Shown here: in pieces, positions 42,141 to 51,691 of the stretch
Layout of the letters: each line of letters opens with the position of its first letter
Numbering within the stretch: position 1 is the first letter of the stretch
From: CAZCCC01 sp964535715
GTDB lineage: Bacteria > Patescibacteriota > Patescibacteriia > Buchananbacterales > UBA6539
Assembly (NCBI GenBank): GCA_964535715.1
Contig: CAZHUO010000001.1
Span: 1 to 64,000, forward strand
Reading direction: 5' to 3'
DNA: 64,000 nt
Translations under genes and position numbers: made by a program
The notes under the pieces: generated by a model
What the model saw: the letters and a program-made list of their open reading frames with translations, nothing else
Told to the model about the DNA's origin: nothing
Database searches by the model: none

Positions 42141-45100
42141 ATGAAAATTCTCTATAAAAAATCAAAAAGCCTCTTCAGCTTAAAACTATTTGTTTTAGCT
42201 TTTGTTTTTGCCGGCTTTGCGGCTTTTATTCCTTTCAGCCTTTCTTTGGATTATTCGGCTGTTTCTTTTGTAAATATAAAAGATTCAATTCAGGGAAGCA
42301 GTAATGATATTTTCAGCTTCGAATTAAATGAAGCTTATGCCCAGGCTACACCAGCTGCTGCCGAAGCTAATAAGGATTACACGCCGTCAACTGTCGGCCG
42401 ATTTGTCAGTGATGCAATCGGAAAATTGGTTTTGCTTATTGTCAGGGCTGAAGGCTGGATAATCACCAAGCTTGCTTATATTCTAATGGCGCTAATGCGC
42501 TATAACGGCTTTGTGACATCAGCGGCCGTTTCAAAAGGCTGGACTTTGGTTCGGGATGTGTCAAACATGTTTTTTGCCCTGATTATTTTGGCAATTGCCT
42601 TGGGCACGATTTTGAAAGTTGAGTCATATAATATTAAAAGGCTTTTGCCGAAAGTTCTGCTTATGGCAATATTGGTTAATTTCAGCCGGACAATCTGCGG
42701 GCTGATGATTGATTTTGCCCAAGTGATAATGATTACTTTTGCCGCGGCATTTGCCGGTTCGGGCGGATCAGGCGGCTCAAATATAGTTTCAATTTTTAAG
42801 CTCCAAGACCTTCTTTTTAGTCAAACAGAAGCAGAAGCAATTACAAACAAAGATGGTATTAAAGCTGACAATGTAATTATAACCGGAATTTTAATTGTTG
42901 TTATGCTTGCCATTGCCGTTGTTGTGCTTTTAGTAATGACAGTTGTGATTTTAATGAGGATGATAATGCTTTGGATTCTTTTGGTTCTTTCGCCTTTGCC
43001 TTTTATCCTTTCGGCTTTTCCCCAGGGTGAAAAATACGCCCAGCAGTTTTGGCAGGAATTCAGCAAATATGTGATTGTCGGTCCGATAATGGCTTTTTTC
43101 CTTTGGCTTTCTTTTGCAGTTGCCGATCCCGCTTCAAACTATGATAAAGGTTTAATGAATGATGCAAGTGAATCAGTTAATGCCTCTACAAGCGGTGATT
43201 TATCAACTGATAATAGTGTTGTCTTTACCAGTATTGGTAATATTGAGTCTTTTTTGTCATTTGTAATCGGCATCGGCATGCTGATGGCTTCCTTGATGGT
43301 TACCCAGCAGCTGGGCGTGGCGGGGGGGAGCTTTGCGGGAGCTGCTTCGGCAAAGATTAAGCAAACCGGGATTGGGGCTTTGAGATTTGGCGCTAATACT
43401 GTAAAATTTGGCGCCAAACTGCCTTTTAAAGGTGCAAATTTGGCGGAAAAAACCTTATTTGGGTCAACCGGAATCGGCTTGAATCCGATGCGCGCTTACC
43501 GTGGATTTAAGGAAAGATATGCGTCATGGAGCGAAAGAATGGAAAGTGAAGGTGCAAACAAAGGCTCGCAAAAGGCAAAAAATCTTATTCTCAAAGAAGG
43601 AAAACGAAATATTGCAACCAGAGCTTTCGGCTACGCCGGTTTGGCAATGACTTCACCAAAAGATTTCAGCCAGAATTATTTGGGCTGGAGAGGAATTAAA
43701 AGGGGATTTGGTACTATTTTTAAAGGAACAAGTATTGATGAAATGAAAGACTGGGAGAAGGAAAGAACAAGAAGAAAAGAAGAAATTGCCTTGCGACAAA
43801 AACTCGGATTTATCGGTGATGTCACCGAGGCCGGCGAAAAACAGATTGTTTCTGATGGAGCTGAAAATTTAACCCAGCTTTTAAAAAGTTCAAATGCAGC
43901 AACTGTTTCCGGGGCGCTTCATTTGACAGTTGATTATGATGATGCAACAAAATTTAATACGGTAGCTGATGTTTTTGATAGCATGAATGAAAAAACCTTG
44001 GGTGATTTAAGAGATTATCTGCCCGAAGGCACTGATATTGAACTTAAAAGAGATAGTACAGGGAAAGCATTAGGCGGGCTTGATGATGAAACAACTAGCA
44101 AACAAAAAGATGCTTTACTTTCGGCAATTGCCAAGCAACAGTCAGAAAAACTTATGAAAGAACATAATGAATGGTTTGATAATAATACTGTTGCGAGTTC
44201 AGTATTGGTAGACTCTGGATTTAAGACAACAAAAGGCAAACAATATTATGCAGAGGAAGAAACAAAAAGAAGTTCTGAACTCAGTCGGGTTAAAGCTGGG
44301 GGATTGTCAAATATTCAGGCAGAAGGCCGCCAAAAGCGCCTTGAAGATATTCAGCTGCAAATTGTATCAATACTTAAAAAAATTGATAAAGATGGAGATT
44401 CTAGAGGTGAATATCGAGCCAAAATAGATGAATTAGTTAAAGAAGGAACTGATTTAGGTGGTGTTGCAGTTGAAGATGATAAAATTAAAACCCGTCTAGG
44501 TATAAGTGGTGTATTTCATTTCGGTAAAAGTAATACTGATCGCAGCAGCCAGAATATTATACCCGTGATAACAAGATCAGCTGTATTAACCAAAGAAGAA
44601 AAAGAAGAAAATACTAAGAAGGACGATGCAAACGGTTTAAGTATTTTAGACAAACTTGATCGAGATTTAGCTTATTTTAGAAAAGAAAGATCTTTTGCTG
44701 AAGCGGATCCAAATACAAGAAGAATATTGCAAAAAAATATTAATAGCAGTGTAGAAAAGGACAGTAAAAAACTTATTGTTGAAGATCAGAAAAAAATGAG
44801 CGAGTTTAAAATGGCGCCAATTCCCTATGAAGCTTTGACTCAAGCTCGGGCGGCGGAAAGAGACCAGCTTTCCAAACTTCCTCAAGCAATGGAATGGACG
44901 GAAATTGAAAGCGAATTAAGGACTGCCATTCAAATGGGAAATAAATCGCGTGTCCGAGCCTTAATGATGAAAGCCGCCAATGACTATAATGACAATGAAA
45001 TCTGGAATGCCTGGGGCTACGGTGCAAATGCCAAGGGAATGAGAGATTTTGGTCAAGAAGTTTTGGTAAATAAATTGAAAATGAATGAACAGGAAATGTT

Positions 45101-45563
45101 AAGTTTCATGAATGATATAGCTTATGTAAACGAAGATCGAAATCATTTTGAAACCGCCAGAATGGTGACAATGCATGGCGGACAAGCAAGGTGGTCAACT
45201 GAAGAAGAGCATGCCGCTTCAATTTCAAATGAAAATTTAAAGCAGGCAAGCCGCGGCTTTTTACAGAATACCAACCGGCTTGGTTTTGGCGGTGAAAAAG
45301 ACGGCAAGTATGAAATAGCATTGTCCGGAAAACTGACTCTTGCCGGGTTGGGCGATGTTGAGCTGCAAAATCGTATTAACCGCGGTGAATTTAATCCGAG
45401 TCTGCTTTCAAAAATCGCCTCTGACCTTACCGGCCTGGAAGATATGGTTAAGCGCGGCTGGATAAGCCGAAGGACAATGGAGATGATTGTTTCTCGGGCA
45501 GCAACCAAAAAAATCCAAGCCGAATATACTGATTTATTAAGAAAAGCAAAACAAAAATTTTAG
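42141..45563 (+). CDS. VirB6/TrbL-like polytopic membrane protein with long C-terminal domain
   Basis: The 1140 residues have a signal-like helix (about 8-35) and about seven further membrane segments. Among these are LLIVRAEGWIITKLAYILMA, FFALIILAIALGTIL, the long VIITGILIVVMLAIAVVVLL through WILLVLSPLPFILSAFP, and FLSFVIGIGMLMASLMVTQQ. After about residue 405 a large hydrophilic, charged region of more than 700 residues follows. The layout matches VirB6/TrbL channel proteins, whose C-terminal extensions vary. Inferred: inner-membrane channel of the secretion or pilus machine. The next gene starts 12 bases downstream. Confidence 0.75.
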   Translation: MKILYKKSKSLFSLKLFVLAFVFAGFAAFIPFSLSLDYSAVSFVNIKDSIQGSSNDIFSFELNEAYAQATPAAAEANKDYTPSTVGRFVSDAIGKLVLLIVRAEGWIITKLAYILMALMRYNGFVTSAAVSKGWTLVRDVSNMFFALIILAIALGTILKVESYNIKRLLPKVLLMAILVNFSRTICGLMIDFAQVIMITFAAAFAGSGGSGGSNIVSIFKLQDLLFSQTEAEAITNKDGIKADNVIITGILIVVMLAIAVVVLLVMTVVILMRMIMLWILLVLSPLPFILSAFPQGEKYAQQFWQEFSKYVIVGPIMAFFLWLSFAVADPASNYDKGLMNDASESVNASTSGDLSTDNSVVFTSIGNIESFLSFVIGIGMLMASLMVTQQLGVAGGSFAGAASAKIKQTGIGALRFGANTVKFGAKLPFKGANLAEKTLFGSTGIGLNPMRAYRGFKERYASWSERMESEGANKGSQKAKNLILKEGKRNIATRAFGYAGLAMTSPKDFSQNYLGWRGIKRGFGTIFKGTSIDEMKDWEKERTRRKEEIALRQKLGFIGDVTEAGEKQIVSDGAENLTQLLKSSNAATVSGALHLTVDYDDATKFNTVADVFDSMNEKTLGDLRDYLPEGTDIELKRDSTGKALGGLDDETTSKQKDALLSAIAKQQSEKLMKEHNEWFDNNTVASSVLVDSGFKTTKGKQYYAEEETKRSSELSRVKAGGLSNIQAEGRQKRLEDIQLQIVSILKKIDKDGDSRGEYRAKIDELVKEGTDLGGVAVEDDKIKTRLGISGVFHFGKSNTDRSSQNIIPVITRSAVLTKEEKEENTKKDDANGLSILDKLDRDLAYFRKERSFAEADPNTRRILQKNINSSVEKDSKKLIVEDQKKMSEFKMAPIPYEALTQARAAERDQLSKLPQAMEWTEIESELRTAIQMGNKSRVRALMMKAANDYNDNEIWNAWGYGANAKGMRDFGQEVLVNKLKMNEQEMLSFMNDIAYVNEDRNHFETARMVTMHGGQARWSTEEEHAASISNENLKQASRGFLQNTNRLGFGGEKDGKYEIALSGKLTLAGLGDVELQNRINRGEFNPSLLSKIASDLTGLEDMVKRGWISRRTMEMIVSRAATKKIQAEYTDLLRKAKQKF

Positions 45564-45575
45564 CAAATATTAATT

Positions 45576-46910
45576 ATGCAAATTAACGAAGAATTAATCC
45601 AGGAATTTGAAGACCATACAAAGGAAGTTCTGCAATACAATTTGGTAGAGCAAGCCAGGCTTTTTGTTGAAAAAATTTGGCCGGAAATTGTTGCTGATAA
45701 AAATTTTGAAAAAAATAATCCGTCAATTTATGTCAGATTGAAAAAGATATATAATTTAAATTTGATTTTGCAGCTTGGCCGCCTGCCGGAAAAAACCATT
45801 TTTGATTTATTTGAAAACAGCATTCAGCTGTATTATTTGGAAATGATTGACTATGCTGATCTTTGGCAGCTAATCAGAGCGAAATTAGTCACAATGTTTG
45901 ACATTGATGAGAGAAATAATTTTAAAAAACAGCTATCGAAGCTACTTTTAAGAAATAAAAATTTAATTACTAAAATCGCTTTAGAGCGTGACGGAAAAGA
46001 ACATGAGCCGTCAATTGACCAGTGGCTTATTGACTACACCAGTTTTGTTGGTATTAAAAGTGTTGATGCCGTCAAAATGAATGAATATTTTACAGTGAAT
46101 AATAATTTCAAAAAACTTTCCGATGAGGATAAAAATATCGTCCGTCAGCTTATTATTTTATATGAAAGACTAAAAAAATCATCGGCTGATCCGGAAGGGC
46201 TGGAAGAAAAAGTTACCATATTTGAAGACGGCAAGCTGATGGTTTTTCGCGAGGGCAGGTTTGAGGATTTAGATCCGAGAATTTCTAAATTAATGAAAGA
46301 TCTGAAAAAAGACGAAAAAACCGGTTTACTTGCCGAAAAAGAAGATTCCTCCGGTCTTTTAGCTGATTCCGAAGAGCAAGAAATTGGTTTTGCTGAAACC
46401 AAACAGGATTCAGCGCCTGAAGATCAGAAAGAAGTAATCAAAGCCTACCAAGGCGATTTAAAGAAGGAAAAAGCAATTTCCAAGCTGGAAGAAAAGCTGA
46501 TTAATAAAATCAATAATGATGCCGATAAATTAAGGGCTGAATTTTTTACTGCGGTTCAATCTAAGGATGCTGATAAAACAATTGCAGTTTTATATGTTTT
46601 AGCTAAAAAAAATGATCTGACAAAATTTTTAGAGCAAGACCAAAAGCTGAATAAATTCATTTTGGCAACCTGGGAAAAAAGATACGGCAAAGAGTTTGCT
46701 GCGGATTTTTCAAAAGATCCAGGCAATGTAAAATTCATCCGCTTATTTTTAAAATATATTTTGGAAGAACGGTTAAAAATTCCGACCAATGATGCAGCCA
46801 GGGTGGGAATCAGAATAGGCAATATTCTCATTGAGTTCGGCCATAAGGATTTTAATCAGATTGCTTATTTTGACATGAAAAATAAAAAGTTTGAATGGTT
46901 TGAGGAGTAG
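45576..46910 (+). CDS. Cytoplasmic protein of the secretion locus, unknown function (444 aa)
   Basis: It is a helix-rich, highly charged protein without signal or membrane segment. A short segment near residue 210 (VTIFEDGKLMVFREGRFEDLDPR) resembles IIILDKKGNLSILKDGKITD near the start of the 390-aa protein at 49.3 kb, hinting at a shared motif. An acidic linker (about 245-290) separates two helical halves. It is cotranscribed with the VirB6-like gene (12-base gap). I do not recognise a family. A structural or coupling role in the machine is only a guess from position. Confidence 0.6.
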   Translation: MQINEELIQEFEDHTKEVLQYNLVEQARLFVEKIWPEIVADKNFEKNNPSIYVRLKKIYNLNLILQLGRLPEKTIFDLFENSIQLYYLEMIDYADLWQLIRAKLVTMFDIDERNNFKKQLSKLLLRNKNLITKIALERDGKEHEPSIDQWLIDYTSFVGIKSVDAVKMNEYFTVNNNFKKLSDEDKNIVRQLIILYERLKKSSADPEGLEEKVTIFEDGKLMVFREGRFEDLDPRISKLMKDLKKDEKTGLLAEKEDSSGLLADSEEQEIGFAETKQDSAPEDQKEVIKAYQGDLKKEKAISKLEEKLINKINNDADKLRAEFFTAVQSKDADKTIAVLYVLAKKNDLTKFLEQDQKLNKFILATWEKRYGKEFAADFSKDPGNVKFIRLFLKYILEERLKIPTNDAARVGIRIGNILIEFGHKDFNQIAYFDMKNKKFEWFEE

Positions 46911-46969
46911 GTAATTAGGATGGTAGATCGGTAGATTGGTAGATAGTAAAGACAAATATATTCATATAT

Positions 46970-46982
46970 AATCAACATAGCG
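46970..46982 (+). promoter_or_regulatory. AATCAACATAGCG leader motif
   Basis: The exact 13-base motif stands 24 bases before the ATG of a GIY-YIG gene. Here the start region (ATATGACGCG) is not well complementary, unlike at the other sites. Confidence 0.55.
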
Positions 46983-47006
46983 CTGATATTTATTAATTAT
47001 ATAAAT

Positions 47007-47312
47007 ATGACGCGTTATCAATATTATACCTACATAATGACTAATAAATTAAATACGACGATTTATATTGGTGTAACTAATGATATTTATAATCGAGTTT
47101 ATCAGCATAAGAAAAAATTGGTCGAAGGCTTCACTAGCAGGTATAATATTAATAAGCTGGTTTATTATGAGGAATATGATTATATTGAAGATGCAATATA
47201 TCGAGAAAAACAATTAAAGAATTGGCGCCGCCAATGGAAAATTAATTTAATAAATGAATTTAATCCTGAATGGAAAGATTTAAGCGATGATTGGTATGAT
47301 GAAAAGGATTAA
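47007..47312 (+). CDS. GIY-YIG nuclease-domain protein (UPF0213-like)
   Basis: The 101 residues form a single GIY-YIG domain: YYTYIMTNKLNTTIYIGVTN (YTYI and YIGVTN as the GIY and YIG strands), DIYNRVYQH with the catalytic-type Arg, and a C-terminal YREKQLKNWRRQWKINLINE helix. Known of the family: metal-dependent DNA cleavage in homing and repair nucleases; many short stand-alone members have no proven target. It sits between a secretion-locus gene and a field of GTCATCCTGAA repeats, in a block with metK that splits the secretion cluster, and may be mobile. Confidence 0.88.
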   Translation: MTRYQYYTYIMTNKLNTTIYIGVTNDIYNRVYQHKKKLVEGFTSRYNINKLVYYEEYDYIEDAIYREKQLKNWRRQWKINLINEFNPEWKDLSDDWYDEKD

Positions 47313-47760
47313 TTGTCATCCTGAATTCATTACCTTTTTGTCATCCTGAATTCATTTCAGGATCTCGGAAAGTCTAGAAAGCAACACTTTGTCATCCTGA
47401 ATTCATTTCAGGATCCAGCAAATCCTAGAGACTCTGAAATAAATTCAGAGTGACAAGTCTAGAAAAAAAGCGCACCCTTGTCATCCTGAACTTGCCTGCC
47501 CGCCGGAGCAAAAGTGTAGGCGGGGTTCAGGATCCAGCAAAGTCTAGAAAGCAACACTTTGTCATCCTGAATTCATTTCAGGATCCAGCAAAGTCTAGAG
47601 ACTCTGAAATAAATTCAGAGTGACAAGTCTAGAAAAAAAGCGCACCCTTGTCATCCTGAATTCATTACCTTTTTGTCATCCTGAACTTGGTTCAGGATCC
47701 AGCAAAGTCTAGAGACTTTGAAATAAATTCAGAGTGACAAATGAAGAAATAAAGTAAAGA
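47313..47760. repeat. Field of TTGTCATCCTGAATTCATTT palindromic repeats
   Basis: About ten copies of GTCATCCTGAA..TTCAGGATC in alternating orientation (with CTCTGAAATAAATTCAGAG) lie between TAGAAAGCAACACTT and TAGAAAAAAAGCGCACCC spacers. A block of about 180 bases is present twice (near 47.38-47.47 and 47.56-47.66). Spacing is irregular and the units are palindromic, so it is not a CRISPR array. No gene. Confidence 0.85.
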
Positions 47761-47814
47761 CAAATCTTAAAATTAATAACTAACAACAAAACTGGGGGTT
47801 AAATTGACAAAACT

Positions 47815-48990
47815 ATGCAAAAAGACAGCGAAAAAAATTATATTTTTACTTCGGAATCGGTAACCGAAGGCCATCCTGATAAAGTCTGTGATAAAATTTC
47901 AGACTCTATTTTAGATGAACTATTGAAGCAGGATCCGAATTCTCATGCCGGAATTGAAACATTGGTGACTACCGGCATGGTGGTTGTAGCCGGTGAAATC
48001 AGGACAAAAGGCTACGTTGATATTGCTAATATTGCCCGTCAGGCAATTAAAGAAATCGGCTACGATGATCATTCATCAGGCTTTCATTGGCAGGACTGCG
48101 GGGTAATGGTGGCAATTGACGAACAAAGTCCGGATATTGCCCAGGGAGTTGACGCCGGAAGAGGAAAATTTAAAAAGCAGGGAGCCGGCGACCAGGGCTT
48201 GATGTTTGGCTATGCCTGCAAGGAAACTCCGGAGCTTATGCCTTTGCCCATAATTTTAGCCCATAAAATTTGCCAAAGGCTTGCCCAGGTTCGAAAAAAT
48301 AAAACCTTGCCATATCTTCGGCCTGACGGAAAGTCCGAAGTGGCGGTTGAATATGTAAACGGCAAGCCGAAAAGAATAAATACGGTTGTTGTTGCGGCCA
48401 GTCATAACGAAAATGTTTCAAGCAAAAAGCTGGAAAAAGACATTCTCAAGAAAGTTGTCAAGCCGATTTGCGGCAAATATATTGACAGTAAAACCAAAAT
48501 TTTCATCAACGCCACGGGACGCTTTGTGAAATGCGGACCGCCGGCTGACACCGGGCTTACCGGCCGAAAAATTATCGTTGATACTTATGGCGGATTCGGC
48601 CGTCATGGTGGCGGCTGTTTTTCAGGCAAAGATCCGTCAAAAGTTGACCGCTCAGCTTCATATATGGCACGCTATGTCGCAAAAAATATAGTTTCTGCCG
48701 GCTTAGCCGACCGCTGCGAAGTCGAGCTTGCTTATGTAATCGGCGTTGCCGAACCTATCAGCATTTTAGTGGAAAGTTTCGGCACGGGAAAAGTTTCTGA
48801 TGAAAGAATTGTTGAGCTGATCAGGAAATTTTTTGACCTTACTCCGGCGGGAATAATTAAAAAATTAAAACTGCTTCGGCCGATTTATAAAAAAACCGCC
48901 GCATACGGCCATTTTGGCAGAAAAGAACCAGATTTTACCTGGGAGAAAACCGATTTGGCACAAACATTGAGAAAAGCCGCCGGATTTTAA
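47815..48990 (+). CDS. metK: S-adenosylmethionine synthetase
   Basis: It makes SAM from methionine and ATP. The 391 residues form the bacterial type, full length: FTSESVTEGHPDKVCDKISD (residues 11-30), GAGDQGLMFGYA (about 123), TVVVAASHN, FVKCGPPADTGLTGRKIIVD and GGGCFSGKDPSKVDRSASYM are all present. GGGGG lies about 20 bases before the ATG, too far to be a normal ribosome site. No SAM riboswitch is visible in the preceding repeat field. Its position inside the secretion cluster looks incidental. Confidence 0.96.
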   Translation: MQKDSEKNYIFTSESVTEGHPDKVCDKISDSILDELLKQDPNSHAGIETLVTTGMVVVAGEIRTKGYVDIANIARQAIKEIGYDDHSSGFHWQDCGVMVAIDEQSPDIAQGVDAGRGKFKKQGAGDQGLMFGYACKETPELMPLPIILAHKICQRLAQVRKNKTLPYLRPDGKSEVAVEYVNGKPKRINTVVVAASHNENVSSKKLEKDILKKVVKPICGKYIDSKTKIFINATGRFVKCGPPADTGLTGRKIIVDTYGGFGRHGGGCFSGKDPSKVDRSASYMARYVAKNIVSAGLADRCEVELAYVIGVAEPISILVESFGTGKVSDERIVELIRKFFDLTPAGIIKKLKLLRPIYKKTAAYGHFGRKEPDFTWEKTDLAQTLRKAAGF

Positions 48991-48994
48991 GCAA

Positions 48995-49163
48995 AATAAA
49001 GGGTATTAACCGCGGAGAAAGTCGCTGACGCGTCAAAGGAGCGCTTTGGGGGTATTGACACTTGATGGCTCCTCGGTTCGGAAACAAAAAATTGTTTACT
49101 TTTTGTTTCTCTCTCCCTACGCCACTGTCGATCGAGATCGACGTGGCTTACGTCGTTAATAAA
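48995..49163 (-). mobile_element. Non-coding mobile repeat element, copy 4 (157 bp plus borders)
   Basis: It is in inverted orientation. The body is 49001-49157, bordered by AATAAA (TTTATT on the other strand) at 48995-49000 and 49158-49163. Read on the minus strand it starts AACGACGTAAG and ends AATACCC. It is more diverged than the others at the first end, with a CGATCGAGATCG palindrome in place of the usual sequence. It begins 4 bases after the metK stop. Confidence 0.82.
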
Positions 49164-49230
49164 ATATTTATTTGTCGATTATTGATATAAATGTTAAAAT
49201 AAATCTAGGTAACTTAGGCCAAAGAATGCA

Positions 49231-49305
49231 TTGAAGCACAAAAACACTAAAGCACCGGAAAAAAATGTTTTGTAATTCTAGTGTTTTAATGCTTTTGTGC
49301 TTCAA
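49231..49305. repeat. Inverted repeat before the 390-aa gene
   Basis: TTGAAGCACAAAAACACTAA and, 50 bases on, TTAATGCTTTTGTGCTTCAA form arms of about 25 bases with four mismatches. The second arm ends 11 bases before the ATG at 49317. No T-run follows, so it is probably a repeat element or leader hairpin, not a terminator. Confidence 0.7.
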
Positions 49306-49316
49306 TCGATATTAAT

Positions 49317-50489
49317 ATGACAAATAATCAAGTCAAAACCGATGATTTTTTTACTCTACTGAAAGACGAGCGGAAAAACAGCGATCCTTTTGCAAACGAT
49401 GAAATAATTATTCTGGATAAAAAAGGCAATCTCAGCATTTTAAAAGACGGCAAGATTACCGATTTTGGGCCATTAAAAAAGAAAATTGAAAATGAGCCTA
49501 AAAAAGTTGTGGCGGAAATAAAACAAACGCCCCAAATTGACTTTCAGGCGGAGATAGATGATATCATCGAAAAATCCGGCATTCATTTTTCTGATCAAGA
49601 AACGGAAAGGCGTTTTCGCAGCCTGATTTTATCAAGGCTTAAAGGTGCCAGAAATCAGATTCAAACTCGTGAAATAATGCTTGATTCACCGTCATCGGGC
49701 GGTTTGGGCTTTAAGCCGGATGAAGCCGAAAGGGTATTATCTGCAATCTCCAAGCAGGCTCAAGATATGGATAAAATGTTCAGGGACGGCATGAGTTCCG
49801 GATATTTTTCCGATTTGCAGCTGCAGGTTGATTCTATTTTAAAAAATGCGGATTCAGAGCTGAAAAAACCAAAGATTGATTTGGCCAAAGCAAAGGAAAC
49901 TGATAAAATTGAAGATAAAGGAGGACTTATTTTACCGGCTGAAAATTTAATTAAGCCAAAAGCCAACATTAACATTAAGCCCAAAGAAGACGTATCGCCT
50001 AAAACAGCTGTTAATAAAGAGAAGAAAAATTATTTAAAACCCGGCGATTTTTTGGCAAAAAAATCTGAGTCCAAGCCATTGTTTAAGGCTCCTGTTGATT
50101 TATCGCCTGTAAATTTTCAATCATTATCAAAGCCCAAGATTGAAGATGTTAAATTTCGCTCAAGGCTTACAGGTCCGATTGAAGAAATCAGGTCAATGAC
50201 TTTAGTTGATTTTAGGAGATTGGGAAAAGACGCCAAAGATGCAATAGGAAAAATTGTGGAAAAAATACAAATTTTGGAGGACGAATCATTTCCAAAAAGA
50301 ATTCAGGCAATCAGGGCTTGGAAAGAAAGCCCGGTAAATCAGCTTTATTTGGAACTTGGCGCTGAAAGTATGGAAAAGAAAATGCCGATTTTGGAAGTAA
50401 TCAGCCAAAGGCAGAAAAATGGCATTGATACTTTAACCGAACAGGAAATTGAAGAAATCATGGAATTTAATAAAAAATTAAGATACTAG
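49317..50489 (+). CDS. Secretion-locus protein of unknown function (390 aa)
   Basis: It is a hydrophilic protein without signal or membrane helix. The N-terminal part contains EIIILDKKGNLSILKDGKIT, resembling a segment of the protein encoded at 45.6 kb. A middle Lys/Pro-rich linker (about 195-270) joins it to a conserved-looking C-terminal helical domain (LTGPIEEIRSMTLVDFRRLG to the end). PrgI and VirB4 genes follow. I recognise no family; adaptor or cytoplasmic assembly roles are possible. Confidence 0.6.
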   Translation: MTNNQVKTDDFFTLLKDERKNSDPFANDEIIILDKKGNLSILKDGKITDFGPLKKKIENEPKKVVAEIKQTPQIDFQAEIDDIIEKSGIHFSDQETERRFRSLILSRLKGARNQIQTREIMLDSPSSGGLGFKPDEAERVLSAISKQAQDMDKMFRDGMSSGYFSDLQLQVDSILKNADSELKKPKIDLAKAKETDKIEDKGGLILPAENLIKPKANINIKPKEDVSPKTAVNKEKKNYLKPGDFLAKKSESKPLFKAPVDLSPVNFQSLSKPKIEDVKFRSRLTGPIEEIRSMTLVDFRRLGKDAKDAIGKIVEKIQILEDESFPKRIQAIRAWKESPVNQLYLELGAESMEKKMPILEVISQRQKNGIDTLTEQEIEEIMEFNKKLRY

Positions 50490-50533
50490 CCTGACAGTTA
50501 AATGTTAACTGTTAAATGTTAACTGTTATATTA

Positions 50534-50989
50534 ATGCAACAATTTGTAATTCCACAATTTATCGATGTTGAGGACAAAGTAATAGGACCGATTACCGTTC
50601 GGCAGTTTGTAATATTGCTTATCGGAGGCGGACTTTGTTTTATTGAATATAAGCTGACTGATCTGGCATTATTTCTTGTAGAGGCGGCATTTACCGCACT
50701 TATTGCATGTGTTTTGGCGTTTGTAAAAATCAACGGCCGGCCGATTCATTATTTTATTCTTAATGCTTTCCAGACTTTGTTTCGGCCGAAACTGCGCGTT
50801 TGGCAGAAGAAATTTACAGCAACGGAGCTAAAAAGTTATTGGAAAGAAGAAAAAAGCATGCTGCCGCCGGAGATAAGAACAAAAAATAAAGTTAGGGCTT
50901 CAAGGCTGGCTGAAATGGCTCTTATTGTTGATACCGGCGGCGTATATCAAGGGGAAGATCTGCCTGGCGTAAAACAGGAATTATATTAA
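50534..50989 (+). CDS. PrgI-family membrane protein
   Basis: The 151 residues from the ATG at 50534 start MQQFVIPQFIDVEDKVIGPI, the typical PrgI beginning. A frame 6 codons longer is composed of GTTAACTGTTA repeats and is rejected. Two adjacent membrane segments (about 23-63) are followed by the conserved KINGRPIHYFILNAFQTLFRPK and a charged tail. Known of the family: small inner-membrane proteins encoded with VirB4 in Gram-positive-type and CPR type IV secretion loci (VirB3-like position). Inferred: membrane partner of the ATPase below. Confidence 0.85.
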   Translation: MQQFVIPQFIDVEDKVIGPITVRQFVILLIGGGLCFIEYKLTDLALFLVEAAFTALIACVLAFVKINGRPIHYFILNAFQTLFRPKLRVWQKKFTATELKSYWKEEKSMLPPEIRTKNKVRASRLAEMALIVDTGGVYQGEDLPGVKQELY

Positions 50990-51002
50990 AATATAAATTT
51001 GA

Positions 51003-51683
51003 ATGAAATCAAAAAAATTAGCCAACAAAAAAGTAAGTGCTTCAACCAGGGAACAGATTGATATTGCGGAAATTAAGGAAGATGTTGTAATAATGAAAGA
51101 TGGCACATTAAGAGCGGTACTTTTAGTTTCGAGCATTAATTTTGCCTTAAAATCAGAAGATGAGCAAAATGCGATAATTTCCGCATACGTTAGTTTTTTA
51201 AATTATTTGGAATTTCCGGTTCAAATCGTGATTCAGTCGCGTAAATTGGATATTGACGGCTATTTGGATCGTCTGAAAAAAATTGAAAAAGAGCAAACCA
51301 ATGAACTTTTAAGGATGCAAATTGCGGAATATTATCAATATATAAAAGAGCTTGTTGAAATCGGGGATATCATGAGTAAAAGATTTTATGTTGTTGTGCC
51401 GTATAATCCAATGTCGGACAAGCAGGAATCATGGATTAAAAAATTTTTGAGCATATTTTCTGCCGCTAAGGAAGTCAAGCTAAACCAGGAAAGTTTTCAA
51501 AAAAAACGGCATGTTTTGTTTCAGAGAGTTGAAGGAATCGTCACAAGTTTGGCCAGCATGAGCATAAAGTCGGTTGTGCTTGATACCCAAAGCCTGATTG
51601 AACTTTATTATAATACATATAATCCCGACATTTATACAAAAGAAAAAATGGTTGAAATTAATAAGCTTAGAGTAGAAGGATAA
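51003..51683 (+). CDS. TraC-like N-terminal-domain protein upstream of VirB4
   Basis: The 226 residues are soluble. The pattern (IAEIKEDVVIMKDGTLRAVL, SSINFALKSEDEQNAIISAY, FLNYLEFPVQIVIQSRKLDI) resembles the N-terminal region of TraC/VirB4-type conjugation ATPases, here encoded as a separate polypeptide. VirB4 follows after 8 bases. Inferred: the two proteins form one complex corresponding to a split VirB4/TraC. No nucleotide-binding motif is present. Confidence 0.7.
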   Translation: MKSKKLANKKVSASTREQIDIAEIKEDVVIMKDGTLRAVLLVSSINFALKSEDEQNAIISAYVSFLNYLEFPVQIVIQSRKLDIDGYLDRLKKIEKEQTNELLRMQIAEYYQYIKELVEIGDIMSKRFYVVVPYNPMSDKQESWIKKFLSIFSAAKEVKLNQESFQKKRHVLFQRVEGIVTSLASMSIKSVVLDTQSLIELYYNTYNPDIYTKEKMVEINKLRVEG

Positions 51684-51691
51684 AATAATTT

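Noticed and set aside
47313..47760. Possible CRISPR array
   Set aside because: The repeats are palindromic, alternate in orientation, have irregular spacing and repeated spacers, and no cas gene is near.
47700..47814. SAM riboswitch before metK
   Set aside because: I looked for the conserved SAM-I/II core and saw only palindromic repeats and AT-rich sequence.
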